A stretch of 64,000 nucleotides of DNA from Cognatitamlana onchidii (GTDB lineage: Bacteria > Bacteroidota > Bacteroidia > Flavobacteriales > Flavobacteriaceae): NCBI RefSeq assembly GCF_004804355.1, contig NZ_SRWZ01000001.1:496001-560000 (forward strand), written 5' to 3'. The position numbers and the translations under genes are program-made. Positions 45,255 through 54,460 of this stretch are shown one piece after another. The stretch's first letter is position 1; the number at the start of each line of letters is the position of its first letter. The notes beneath the pieces are model-generated. The model saw only the letters and a program-made list of their open reading frames with translations, searched no databases and was not told the origin of the DNA.

Positions 45255-46844
45255 ATGAACAATAAAATAAATCATAGCCTATCTATCGCTAAACCAGATA
45301 GTGTTGCTATTTCAACAAAACAAAAGATTGCTTTAATAACAGGTGTTATAGGTCTTTTTATTCTAGCTTTAGCCTTACTAAATGTAAACTTCCCAAACCA
45401 AGGCTTTTTCCTAACACTTGCTTTAGGGCTTATATCTATTGGCACAATAGTATATTCAAGAGATGCCTACCTTACTAAATTAGAAGGTATCAAAAATGAT
45501 GGTGTTTGGTTTAAATCAATATCCTCTCGTGGTATTTGGGGCTGGCTTGTTGGCATCATCTTAACTACATTCTATATCATCCTGTATTTCTTTCCCAAAT
45601 ATTTAGGTTTGGGAACAAACGGAGGTGAAAACACTGGCCTCATAGCTTTATTCGACCCATTGAGTAAGTTGTTAAGTGGGAGACCTGCAAGTCAATGGTT
45701 TGTTTACGGTACACTTTATACAGTTGCTATTTTGGTCTTTGGATACAAGTTTATATTGAAATACAGACATAACAGGTATCAGCAAATACGAACCATTTCC
45801 GTGATGTTTTTTCAGCTTGGATTTGCCTTTTTAATTCCAGAATTCATGTATGTAATGAATAATGATTTACCGTATTATGACTTAAAAAGTATTTGGCCCC
45901 TTAACTATTATATTTTTGATGAATGGTCTGTAAAAGGATTCCTTTCAAATGGCAACATTGGCTTAGCGTTGATCCTTTTTGGAGTATTATCTATATTTGT
46001 AATCACCCCAATTTTAACTTATAAATTTGGTAAGCGCTGGTATTGTTCGTGGGTATGTGGTTGTGGCGGATTAGCTGAAACCGCTGGAGACCCTTTTAGA
46101 CAACTATCGTCTAAAAAACTATCTGCCTGGAAGTTGGAACGCTGGCTAATTCATACTGTACTTGTCTTTTCCGTTGTGATGACTACAGGTATGATATACA
46201 CGTATCTTGGTTATGATAAAAATAATTTTTGGTTAACGCGCGACCTCTTCATTGGCTTAGTTATAACTTTTTTGACCATAATCTTTTTAGGCGTGATGAT
46301 TTTTAAACGTCAAGAACTTGGTAAAGATGCTAAATACGGAGCAATTGGTTTTTTTGTTGTTATTGCACTTTTGTTAGTTATGCATTTAACTGGAAGTACA
46401 GATCAAATATTTTATATTAAATCCAGTGCCTTAAGGTCTGCTTACGGCTTATATATTGGTTCTATCTTCTCTGGCGTGATCGGAACTGGTTTTTATCCTA
46501 TTCTAGGAAGCCGGGCTTGGTGTCGATTTGGGTGCCCCATGGCTGCAATACTCGGATTTCAACAACGTCTCTTCTCTAAGTTTAGAATAACGACTAATGG
46601 TGGACAGTGTATTTCATGTGGGAATTGCTCCAATAGTTGTGAAATGGGAATTGACGTTAGGGCCTATGCTCAAAAAGGTGAAAACATTGTGCGCTCTAGT
46701 TGTGTTGGTTGTGGTATTTGTTCAGCCGTATGCCCCAGAGGGGTTTTAAAACTAGAAAACGACCATATGAAAGGACGCATCAATCCCACTGAAATATTAT
46801 TGGGTAATGACGTAGATTTAATGGATTTGGTAAACCGTAAATAA
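45255..46844 (+). CDS. Membrane polyferredoxin, NapH/CcoG-like 4Fe-4S protein
   Basis: A 529-residue protein with several membrane helices. The Cys motifs YCSWVCGCGGLAE and WCRFGCP sit between helices, and two C-terminal ferredoxin-type clusters follow: CISCGNCSNSC and CVGCGICSAVC, each with a Cys-Pro or Cys-Glu continuation. It probably moves electrons between the flavoprotein encoded upstream and the membrane. The electron acceptor is not encoded in an obvious way nearby. Confidence 0.87.
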   Translation: MNNKINHSLSIAKPDSVAISTKQKIALITGVIGLFILALALLNVNFPNQGFFLTLALGLISIGTIVYSRDAYLTKLEGIKNDGVWFKSISSRGIWGWLVGIILTTFYIILYFFPKYLGLGTNGGENTGLIALFDPLSKLLSGRPASQWFVYGTLYTVAILVFGYKFILKYRHNRYQQIRTISVMFFQLGFAFLIPEFMYVMNNDLPYYDLKSIWPLNYYIFDEWSVKGFLSNGNIGLALILFGVLSIFVITPILTYKFGKRWYCSWVCGCGGLAETAGDPFRQLSSKKLSAWKLERWLIHTVLVFSVVMTTGMIYTYLGYDKNNFWLTRDLFIGLVITFLTIIFLGVMIFKRQELGKDAKYGAIGFFVVIALLLVMHLTGSTDQIFYIKSSALRSAYGLYIGSIFSGVIGTGFYPILGSRAWCRFGCPMAAILGFQQRLFSKFRITTNGGQCISCGNCSNSCEMGIDVRAYAQKGENIVRSSCVGCGICSAVCPRGVLKLENDHMKGRINPTEILLGNDVDLMDLVNRK

Positions 46845-46850
46845 ATATAT

Positions 46851-47336
46851 ATGAAGCCCCTAATTAGTATCTGCTTTATTCTAGCGATAAGTATTGGTTT
46901 AAAAATAAATGCGCAAAAACAGTACATAAAAAACTTTGACAAAGCGGGTAACCTATTAGCAGAAGGGTGGACAGAAAAGAACAAAAAAACGCAATACTGG
47001 TACTTTTATTTTTCGAATGGCTCTGTTAAAAAGGAAGGGCATTTTTTTGCTGGGATTGAAACAGATTACTGGATATTCTACAATGCAAATGGCAAAAAAA
47101 ATAGTGAAGGCCATTATAAAAATGGTAAAAAAAACGGCTGGTGGGTGTTTTACGATAACTTTGAAAGCATAAACCATAAATGCCAGCTTAAAAACAATCA
47201 AAAAAATGGATATTGCTTAATGTACAAAAACAATGAACTTGTTTCTGCGTCAAAATATAAAGCGGGAAAAAGATTAAAAGAATGGACTACCTTTGCCTCC
47301 TTTAAAAGAGAAAACAATTTAAGCGACTTACAATGA
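46851..47336 (+). CDS. MORN/YwqK-type repeat protein, exported
   Basis: A 161-residue protein with a signal peptide (about residues 1-21) and tandem MORN-like repeats (NGSVKKEGHF, NGKKNSEGHYKNGKKNG), the pattern often labelled YwqK. These repeats serve as surface or scaffold units; no enzyme site is visible. It overlaps the following glycosyltransferase by 4 bases, so it belongs to the same operon. Confidence 0.8.
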   Translation: MKPLISICFILAISIGLKINAQKQYIKNFDKAGNLLAEGWTEKNKKTQYWYFYFSNGSVKKEGHFFAGIETDYWIFYNANGKKNSEGHYKNGKKNGWWVFYDNFESINHKCQLKNNQKNGYCLMYKNNELVSASKYKAGKRLKEWTTFASFKRENNLSDLQ

Positions 47337-48025
47337 CAAAAATAAAAGTTATTATTCCTGCTTTTAACGAAGCAGATTCAATAACACATGTCATTAATGA
47401 CATTCCTAATAAGGTTGAAGAGGTTATTGTTGTGAGTAATAATTCTACTGACGCAACTGAAAAAAATGCAAAAAAAGCAGGCGCTACTGTTTTAAGAGAA
47501 GAAAACAGAGGATATGGCTACGCCTGTCTTAAAGGCATGCATTATGTTGCTGAACAAAATGAAAAACCAGACATCATTGTTTTTCTTGATGGTGATTACA
47601 GTGATTACCCTGAAGAACTTACTAAGATTGTAGCTCCCATTTTAGAAGACAATATGGACTTTGTTATTGGAGCGAGAGTAAAAACACTTAGGGAAGAAGG
47701 TTCCATGACTATACCTCAAATTTTTGGGAATTGGCTTGCCACTTCATTAATGGCACTATTTTTTAAAGCTAAGTTTACAGATCTAGGTCCCTTTCGAGCT
47801 ATTAAATACGATAAGTTATTAACGCTTAACATGGAAGACAAAACTTATGGTTGGACTATAGAAATGCAATTAAAAGTTTTAAAACACAAATACACTTACA
47901 CCGAAGTGCCTGTAAACTACAGAAATAGAATTGGTGTTTCAAAAGTTTCTGGTACAATAAAAGGTGCTATATTTGCAGGCATTAAAATCTTAGGCTGGAT
48001 TTTTAAATATAGCATGAAGAAATGA
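47333..48025 (+). CDS. Glycosyltransferase family 2
   Basis: A 230-residue cytoplasmic GT2 enzyme of the polyprenyl-phosphate mannose/glucose transferase type: VIIPAFNEADSI, VVSNNSTDAT, FLDGDYSDYPEE with the metal-binding DGD, and VNYRNRIGVSKVSG. It has no long membrane tail. It likely charges a lipid carrier or acts with the next enzyme. It overlaps both neighbours by 4 bases. Confidence 0.88.
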   Translation: MTKIKVIIPAFNEADSITHVINDIPNKVEEVIVVSNNSTDATEKNAKKAGATVLREENRGYGYACLKGMHYVAEQNEKPDIIVFLDGDYSDYPEELTKIVAPILEDNMDFVIGARVKTLREEGSMTIPQIFGNWLATSLMALFFKAKFTDLGPFRAIKYDKLLTLNMEDKTYGWTIEMQLKVLKHKYTYTEVPVNYRNRIGVSKVSGTIKGAIFAGIKILGWIFKYSMKK

Positions 48026-49512
48026 TTTTAGAAACTACCATAATAATTATTTACAGCATATCGCTATTGCTTATTTTCTTATATGCACTGGCGCAGCTAA
48101 ACTTGCTATTTAACTATTTATCCTCAAAAAAGAAAAAGGAAAACTGCCCTAGGTTTGATTTGACTAATCCTAATGAAGTTCCTCATATCACCATACAGCT
48201 TCCTGTTTACAATGAAATGTATGTTATGGAACGTCTTTTGGATAACATTGCCCTTATTGAGTACCCAGAAGACAAACTTGAAATTCAGGTTTTAGACGAT
48301 TCTACTGATGAAACTGTTGAAAGCACGCGTCAACACGTTAAAAGGCTTCAAGCAACAGGTTTAGACATCAAGCACATTACAAGAACCGACCGAAAGGGTT
48401 TTAAGGCAGGCGCCCTGAAAGAAGGCTTAGAAATAGCCAAGGGAGATATTATTGCGATTTTCGACTCAGATTTCCTTCCTAAAAAAGATTGGCTTAAACG
48501 TACAGTTCCTTTTTTTAAAGACCCAGAAATTGGAGTGGTTCAAACACGTTGGGGACACATTAACAGGAATTATTCTATTCTAACAAGAATTCAAGCTTTT
48601 GCCCTGGACGCTCATTTCACTTTAGAACAAACTGGAAGAAATAGCAAAGGGCACTTTATTAATTTTAATGGAACGGCAGGTTTATGGAGAAAGTCCTGTA
48701 TTATAGACGCTGGTAATTGGGAAGGAGATACACTAACGGAAGATCTTGATTTAAGTTATAGAGCGCAGTTAAAAAATTGGAAGTTCAAATATCTCGAAGA
48801 TGTAGAAACACCCGCGGAACTACCCATTGTTATTAGTGCTGCCAGATCGCAGCAGTTTAGATGGAATAAAGGCGGTGCAGAAAACTTTAGGAAAATGTTA
48901 GGCCGGGTAATCGGTAGTCGCAACATATCACCAAAAACAAAAGTTCATGGCATTTTACACTTGTTAAACAGTACCATGTTTTTAAACGTACTTATTGTTG
49001 GTGTATTAAGCATCCCCATGCTATATATTAAGAATGAATATGCGCATTTAAGACCATACTTTTATGTTATGAGCTTTTTTGTAATGAGTACCATTATTTT
49101 CTTTATCTGTTATTGGTTTATGTTTAAAAACATTTATGGTGGAGGGTTTAAAAACTTTTTTCGATACATCGGTATGTTTTTCGTTTTTTTCTCCATAGCC
49201 ATGGGGTTCTCTTTGCACAATTCGATTGCTGTTTTAGAGGGGCATTTTGGGAAAAAAAGTGAATTTGTCCGAACGCCTAAATTCAATTTAAAGAAGTATA
49301 AAGACAACTGGAAAAACAATAAATATTTAAGAAAGAACATTTCTGTACATGTGGTTTTCGAAGGGTTACTTATGCTTTACTTTGGTTTTGGTATGTATAG
49401 CGCTTTTATAGTTGGAAACCAAGGTGGTGACTTTGGATTATTCCCTTTCCACTTAATGCTATTTATAGGGTTTGGCTATGTGTTTTTTAAATCTTTGGCT
49501 TCGAAAGTTTAA
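48022..49512 (+). CDS. Cellulose-synthase-like family 2 glycosyltransferase, membrane
   Basis: A 496-residue processive-type GT2 enzyme with an N-terminal helix and a C-terminal group of about four helices. Catalytic marks are VLDDSTDET, IFDSDFLPK, TLTEDLDLSYR (TED) and QQFRWNKGG (QxxRW). It may build a beta-linked glycan or a glycolipid. The adjacent GT2 and redox genes suggest a modified surface glycan, which is inference. Confidence 0.9.
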   Translation: MILETTIIIIYSISLLLIFLYALAQLNLLFNYLSSKKKKENCPRFDLTNPNEVPHITIQLPVYNEMYVMERLLDNIALIEYPEDKLEIQVLDDSTDETVESTRQHVKRLQATGLDIKHITRTDRKGFKAGALKEGLEIAKGDIIAIFDSDFLPKKDWLKRTVPFFKDPEIGVVQTRWGHINRNYSILTRIQAFALDAHFTLEQTGRNSKGHFINFNGTAGLWRKSCIIDAGNWEGDTLTEDLDLSYRAQLKNWKFKYLEDVETPAELPIVISAARSQQFRWNKGGAENFRKMLGRVIGSRNISPKTKVHGILHLLNSTMFLNVLIVGVLSIPMLYIKNEYAHLRPYFYVMSFFVMSTIIFFICYWFMFKNIYGGGFKNFFRYIGMFFVFFSIAMGFSLHNSIAVLEGHFGKKSEFVRTPKFNLKKYKDNWKNNKYLRKNISVHVVFEGLLMLYFGFGMYSAFIVGNQGGDFGLFPFHLMLFIGFGYVFFKSLASKV

Positions 49513-49675
49513 TTTCTTTACAGGCATAATTTGGCAGCACATCAATAGAAGTACTCCCATGCATTATACGAGCAGATGACTAATCTTAATGTTATTTCCA
49601 TGACATATAAAAGCCTTCGATATTCATTACTGAGTTTTCATTTTAGAGCTGCATTATTTCAGCGGAAAAATTAGA

Positions 49676-50656
49676 TCAAAAAAATCCTGACACCCGTTCA
49701 ATCAACCAAAAAGAAGCCATACCCCCTATTACATAAGGAGGCACTTTTTTACTCCATGTTGGCCAATTGATTTTAGTTTTACCCAATAACCAAATTACTG
49801 CTAATACTACAAGGACAAAAGCTAATTGCCCTAGCTCAACGCCAATATTAAAAAAGGCCAGCGCTATTGGAATATCAAGTTGAGGCAAGCCTATACTTGA
49901 TAATGCACCAGCGAAACCAAAACCATGTAATAGGCCAAATGTAAAAGCTACTAGCCATGGCTGCTTACTCGTAAGTGTCTGCTTGCCATTTAAAACTTTT
50001 AATATTTCAATAGCAAGAAAAACAATACTTAAGGCAATCACTGCCTCTACTGGCGGTGCTGGAAAATCTACGTAACCTAAAGCAGCCATACTTAATGTAA
50101 TACTATGTGCTATAGTAAAAGCTGTAACGGTCTTTATAATCTTCCATTTCCCCTTGGTTATAAGAATTAGCGCAAGAACAAACAAGAGATGATCAATCCC
50201 CAAAAGAATATGCTCTACGCCCAATATGGTATAGGTTTTTATAACCTCTGAAGTTGAGTACTGCCCCGGTATAACCTCAGAATCTTTATCTGGCTGAAGC
50301 ATAAAGGTCACTTTCTCACCATTCAAATAACTAATATTAACTAAAACATCAATAAGAGTTCTATTGAGTCCATTAATCCTTAATATGCTACCTTGAAGAA
50401 GTTCATCTGACGACAACTTATAACTATAAATAACAGACCCTGGAATTTGATTAGGCGCATTCAGCACTTCCATCTGGATGAAAGGTGCAAAAACAGGAGT
50501 TATTTTTGGTACGCCATCACCCATACTAGGTACTTTCCAGAACACATTATAGCTAGACTCATTAGTTTGTACTATTTGCAAAAAGGCAGGTCGAATTTCA
50601 TGTGACCACCCATGAAAAGTGAAAACAATAAACAGCAAGGTTAGGAGCTTTTTCAT
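49676..50656 (-). CDS. HupE/UreJ family membrane protein
   Basis: A 326-residue protein with a signal peptide (ending GWSHE), an extracytoplasmic N-terminal half and a C-terminal membrane domain. The membrane domain has EHILLGIDHLLFVLAL, AFTIAHSITLSM and GLLHGFGFAGAL, the His-containing helices of HupE/UreJ-type nickel or metal transporters. No hydrogenase or urease gene is near. It ends a minus-strand module with a parvulin and a ferric-reductase-like protein, downstream of DUF3604. Confidence 0.87.
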   Translation of the reverse strand: MKKLLTLLFIVFTFHGWSHEIRPAFLQIVQTNESSYNVFWKVPSMGDGVPKITPVFAPFIQMEVLNAPNQIPGSVIYSYKLSSDELLQGSILRINGLNRTLIDVLVNISYLNGEKVTFMLQPDKDSEVIPGQYSTSEVIKTYTILGVEHILLGIDHLLFVLALILITKGKWKIIKTVTAFTIAHSITLSMAALGYVDFPAPPVEAVIALSIVFLAIEILKVLNGKQTLTSKQPWLVAFTFGLLHGFGFAGALSSIGLPQLDIPIALAFFNIGVELGQLAFVLVVLAVIWLLGKTKINWPTWSKKVPPYVIGGMASFWLIERVSGFF

Positions 50657-50659
50657 AAT

Positions 50660-51538
50660 CTACTGGTTTATTTCTTCCTGTAAATAATCTACAAACTTTG
50701 GGTCAAAATCTTCAGATTTTATATCAATTTGAATATCATATTGCTTCTTTAATTCTTGATATATATTTTCATCAAGTTCCTTTTGGTAATCATATTCAAA
50801 ATCTCTTTTAACGGCCTTTTTAATATCCGCTAATTCTGGAAGCCTTGGTTCTATGCGTTCTGTAATATAAACCAAATGCTCTCCAAAACCAGAAGTTACG
50901 GGACCTACCCATTTATTAAGCTCTTGATTCACGAGCATTTCTGGAAACCTCCCCCCAAATTTAAGAGCTACCTCATTCGCATTTATAGTTCTAAAACGGT
51001 AGGCAAATGGTAAGTCATCGCCTCTAGATTTCATTTCATCAATTGTAGCATTTGAAAACTGCTTTAAGACATCTAAAGCATCTTTTTGATGGTTTTCTCT
51101 ATTATCTGGACTAAATATGATTTGATAAAAGGAGTAAGTATAAGGCGTTAAATATTTATCTTGATGTTCTTTCAAATATTCATTTAAATCTTCGTCTGTT
51201 GGCTTCATGATAGAAGCAATATCATTTGACAAAAATTGCATTTTTTGAGCCAGTCTTCTTTTAATGATTTCATCATTATGATCTAAATTCATCTTCAAAG
51301 CCTCTTGATAAAAGACTTCTTGTTTAACATTTAAATTAATTAACTTTTTTAGCTCTTGTTCTGTTGGTTGCCTTTTCCATTGCATTTCCCAAGTAGAGAT
51401 AAGATTACTAACGTCAAAATCATTGATAACAATGGTGTTTTTTGAATCTTCTTTTTGATTCACTAAACCGTATAAAATAAACAAACCAAATCCTATACAT
51501 ATAAAATGTAAAAAAGGCTCTTTAAGTATTTTCTTCAT
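50660..51538 (-). CDS. Parvulin-type peptidylprolyl isomerase, membrane-anchored
   Basis: A 292-residue protein with one N-terminal membrane helix and a long SurA-like helical region that includes PTEQELKKLINLNVKQEV. A PpiC domain follows in the second half, with SFYQIIFSP and GRFPEMLVNQEL then VTSGFGEHLVYITERI. It probably works in the periplasm as a folding factor for a neighbouring product. It lies 3 bases before the HupE-like gene and directly after the ferric-reductase-like gene. Confidence 0.85.
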   Translation of the reverse strand: MKKILKEPFLHFICIGFGLFILYGLVNQKEDSKNTIVINDFDVSNLISTWEMQWKRQPTEQELKKLINLNVKQEVFYQEALKMNLDHNDEIIKRRLAQKMQFLSNDIASIMKPTDEDLNEYLKEHQDKYLTPYTYSFYQIIFSPDNRENHQKDALDVLKQFSNATIDEMKSRGDDLPFAYRFRTINANEVALKFGGRFPEMLVNQELNKWVGPVTSGFGEHLVYITERIEPRLPELADIKKAVKRDFEYDYQKELDENIYQELKKQYDIQIDIKSEDFDPKFVDYLQEEINQ

Positions 51539-51540
51539 AA

Positions 51541-52176
51541 TTATTTTCGACCAATCAAATTTATAATATAACCTATAGTAAAAATTGTAAATGCCACCAA
51601 ACTAATAGGAGGTAAACCGCCCCATTCAGACGGGTTTAACCACCCCTTGAAACCCATGAAAAACAAATGTAATAATGAAAATAGCATGGCTACTAATAAA
51701 AACTTACGGGACGTTATAGCTTCAATAAAGACCTTATCATTCTTTAAATTTGTTTTAAAAGCCAAATTATAAGCCCATAGTATAACAAAAGATATAATAC
51801 CACCTAGCATGCTTAAACCAGCATACAAGGTGAGACTCCCGTTTTCCTCAAAGAATCTAGCAAAAATTTCAGGTTTAAAAATCATAAAACTCATTAAGGC
51901 ATGAATGAGAACAAATAAAAATCCAGTCATTCCTAAAGCTTGCCTAGAATTCATCCAGCCTTCAGATACTTTTACCCCTAAATTATTAAGTGGCCCAATA
52001 CTAAAATTGAAAGTAATAAGAATAAACCCGGCAAGAGAAAACCCTTTATTGAGAATATAAAAAGGAAAATCTTTCCACGGGACATTGCCCAAAATATGAT
52101 ATCGCAAAACGGCATAAGACAGCGATAAGACACTTATAATGGCTATAATTTTTCCAGCGTGATTTTTCTGAATCAT
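51541..52176 (-). CDS. Ferric-reductase-like transmembrane protein
   Basis: A 211-residue protein with about six membrane helices. His residues in LIHALMSFM and LLHLFFMGFKGWLNPSEW fit haem-binding helices of the ferric reductase-like/MsrQ-type fold, and SRQALGMTGFLF is typical of that group. It has no FAD or NAD domain. It could be an electron carrier for the adjacent module. Two bases separate it from the parvulin gene. Confidence 0.7.
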   Translation of the reverse strand: MIQKNHAGKIIAIISVLSLSYAVLRYHILGNVPWKDFPFYILNKGFSLAGFILITFNFSIGPLNNLGVKVSEGWMNSRQALGMTGFLFVLIHALMSFMIFKPEIFARFFEENGSLTLYAGLSMLGGIISFVILWAYNLAFKTNLKNDKVFIEAITSRKFLLVAMLFSLLHLFFMGFKGWLNPSEWGGLPPISLVAFTIFTIGYIINLIGRK

Positions 52177-52440
52177 GAATATTAAAACAATATAAACGTA
52201 AATATATATTAATAAATTAATACTACTATTTAAACCTTGAAGGTCTTAATAAGATTTACCACGGGCCAAATTTATTGTGGATTAACAACTTTTAGTATGT
52301 CTTTAAAAATGGCTCTTATCCCATCTTTTTTGGCAAACTAGTTAAACTATTAGGACCATCATAAAAACACCTTAAGAAGTTTCAAAACCTTGATCCTTCT
52401 TAAAGCGCTTCTTATTAGGCAAATCTCCTAATAGTCTATT
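52177..52440. other. Intergenic region in the DUF3604-HupE module
   Basis: This 264-base gap contains no gene I can support. A perfect 7-base stem with a 7-base loop (52413-52433) lies just after the DUF3604 stop codon, without a clear U-tract. A second, imperfect TTAAGAAG/CTTCTTAA pair lies just beyond. The three downstream genes may have their own promoter here. Confidence 0.5.
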
Positions 52441-54312
52441 TTATTTGGGTGAATACCAGATTGGTGACGTATATCCTCTTTCGGTTTGCGTTAAAGGCAC
52501 CTCTTTACTTAATTCAGCACCATACCTTAACTTGTCATATAAAGTCCAACGTGGGGTTGGAATTTCTAATACTCTTACATAATAAAAGGCCTCTAAAGCA
52601 GGATCAAAATCTGGATCAACCCAGACAGCTTTCAACTCAGTAGCACCAATTGAATTATCCCAAGTAGCATCTTCTAAATTAACACTATTTCCAACGGAAG
52701 GTACTTTACCGTTGGCATCCACTTTTCTATCGCCACTCCAAACAACGTCATAGACTTTTTCTTCTAAAGTACCATCAGTATTTGCCCAACCTTTTACTAT
52801 TTGAATTCTATCTAAACTACCACTAATTGGATCCATTAGGGTGTGCACCATAAATGTTGGTGATTTTGATCCAGCATTGTTTAAATCACCCCCCATAGGC
52901 ACGCCTTTTTCATAACCGGCCTCAACTAAATTGGCCAAATCATTATCCTCATAATCCCAACCACCGAAAAAACGAATTTGCATTCTTGAACCAGTCGTAC
53001 CATAAGTTTCTTTTCTTGCCATGGCATCCCAAATAGAGGCTCTAGTATTCTCTTGCGCCCATACAGCAGCATATCCTGATGCCACTGTTTGCCATGTATA
53101 TATCGTAGCTTTTTCTGCTTTCACAAAAGGATGATCCCAACGTTCTTTTGAAGGTTCAACATTAGATGCTTTCCCAAAAAAGTTATTATCATCTCCTGTA
53201 GCTAGAGAAGTATGTGAATCTGTACTTCCTATCATACCAAATTTATATGGGTTAGTCCCCATGGAAGCCTTATATTTTAATCCTATTTTCAATGCTGATC
53301 TGGCATACTCATGCTCCAACATATCATCACTTTTTAAAGTACTCAAATCCAAATTACCAAAGTCCCAGTTTTCATAATCAGCAAACTCATCATTTGGTGA
53401 TAAAAATGGATGTGCTTCACCATCACCTTTTATTTGAGTAACTTCATACAAAGGTTCCCATTTCGCTCTTTTTTTCAAATAAGCCTCATCAAACTCCTTT
53501 CCAGAAATAGTTTCTTCCATAAACATCATACCATTAGATAGGTTTCCATTATGCGGAATAGCCAATACTTTCCCACCAGTACGCTCCTCATAAGAAGCTA
53601 AATTTTCCCATAATTTTTCAGGATCAGAACTATCTTCATTAGTATACGGCAATTGTGTTATGGCTTTATCTCCATTATCCCTGTAGATCACATTTCTATG
53701 TAGGTTATTTCCTTTAATTAGGGAAGTCCATTCATAACCAATAAAGGCTGTAAATTTACCTGGCTCGTTATACTCTTCAGCCTTAGCCACAATATCCTCC
53801 CAAACCGGTTTCATAATATTGGGGTCATTTGTTTTAAATGAAAAATTCCCCTGACTAAAATTAAAAATAATATCTAATGCCATTTCACTATTCTTTCCTT
53901 CATCATAAAACTTTCTCCATCTCGGATACTCGTCCAATTTTACCGCCCACTCCTCTTTATTCACGATAGCTGGAAATAATCCCATTCCATCCGAGTGATC
54001 TGCAATAACTAAAAAATCAAGAGGCCTATCTAACTTAGTCTTTAACCCTGTAGAAGACACCACTTCTTCCCCTCGGGCAAATCTATAGGCTTCGTCCATC
54101 CCAATACGATTTCCAAATGCACCTGCATCCATAGATAAATCTGTATGTAAATGGGTATCACCCCAAAATACTTGCGTTGGATTCTTGTCACTCCTAGGCG
54201 CTGCCTCCGCAGCTAGATCTGACTCATTAACCACTGATTTAATGCTTGTTTCCTTATCATTTTTACACGCCATGAAAACGAGGAATAACAATAGAAGGGA
54301 TAGTTTTTTCAT
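52441..54312 (-). CDS. DUF3604 lipoprotein, PHP-like metal-dependent hydrolase
   Basis: A 623-residue predicted lipoprotein with lipobox Cys16 (LVFMAC). Metal-binding residues in PHP-like order are visible: WGDTHLHTDLS, VIADHSDGMG, AIPHNGNLS and IGSTDSHTSLA. The frame runs 20 codons further upstream to 54372, but the lipoprotein signal begins at the internal ATG at 54312, which I use. PHP-like domains cleave phosphoesters, though the DUF3604 substrate is unknown. It is divergent from a membrane glycosyltransferase and lies upstream of the HupE module. Confidence 0.88.
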   Translation of the reverse strand: MKKLSLLLLFLVFMACKNDKETSIKSVVNESDLAAEAAPRSDKNPTQVFWGDTHLHTDLSMDAGAFGNRIGMDEAYRFARGEEVVSSTGLKTKLDRPLDFLVIADHSDGMGLFPAIVNKEEWAVKLDEYPRWRKFYDEGKNSEMALDIIFNFSQGNFSFKTNDPNIMKPVWEDIVAKAEEYNEPGKFTAFIGYEWTSLIKGNNLHRNVIYRDNGDKAITQLPYTNEDSSDPEKLWENLASYEERTGGKVLAIPHNGNLSNGMMFMEETISGKEFDEAYLKKRAKWEPLYEVTQIKGDGEAHPFLSPNDEFADYENWDFGNLDLSTLKSDDMLEHEYARSALKIGLKYKASMGTNPYKFGMIGSTDSHTSLATGDDNNFFGKASNVEPSKERWDHPFVKAEKATIYTWQTVASGYAAVWAQENTRASIWDAMARKETYGTTGSRMQIRFFGGWDYEDNDLANLVEAGYEKGVPMGGDLNNAGSKSPTFMVHTLMDPISGSLDRIQIVKGWANTDGTLEEKVYDVVWSGDRKVDANGKVPSVGNSVNLEDATWDNSIGATELKAVWVDPDFDPALEAFYYVRVLEIPTPRWTLYDKLRYGAELSKEVPLTQTERGYTSPIWYSPK

Positions 54313-54460
54313 AATAAAAGTTGTAAAAAATATTTTAAGTTGTAATTTACAAAAAAAAGCTATCCTAAACACCTCAAATTCGTTGAAATATATTACAGAT
54401 ATAAGCTTTTACTTTGTAAGTATTAGCTCCTATGAGCAACAAATAAAACGGTAATATTTC

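Noticed and set aside
46851-47336. YwqK-type protein as an antitoxin of a toxin-antitoxin pair
   Set aside because: The label comes from repeat similarity only; it has a signal peptide, and no toxin gene lies next to it.
49676-50656. HupE/UreJ protein as part of a hydrogenase or urease cluster
   Set aside because: No hydrogenase or urease structural or maturation gene is present; the neighbours are DUF3604, parvulin and a ferric-reductase-like gene.
54313-54372. Upstream ATG of the DUF3604 gene
   Set aside because: It would add 20 hydrophobic, Phe-rich residues in front of a clean lipoprotein signal peptide starting at 54312.
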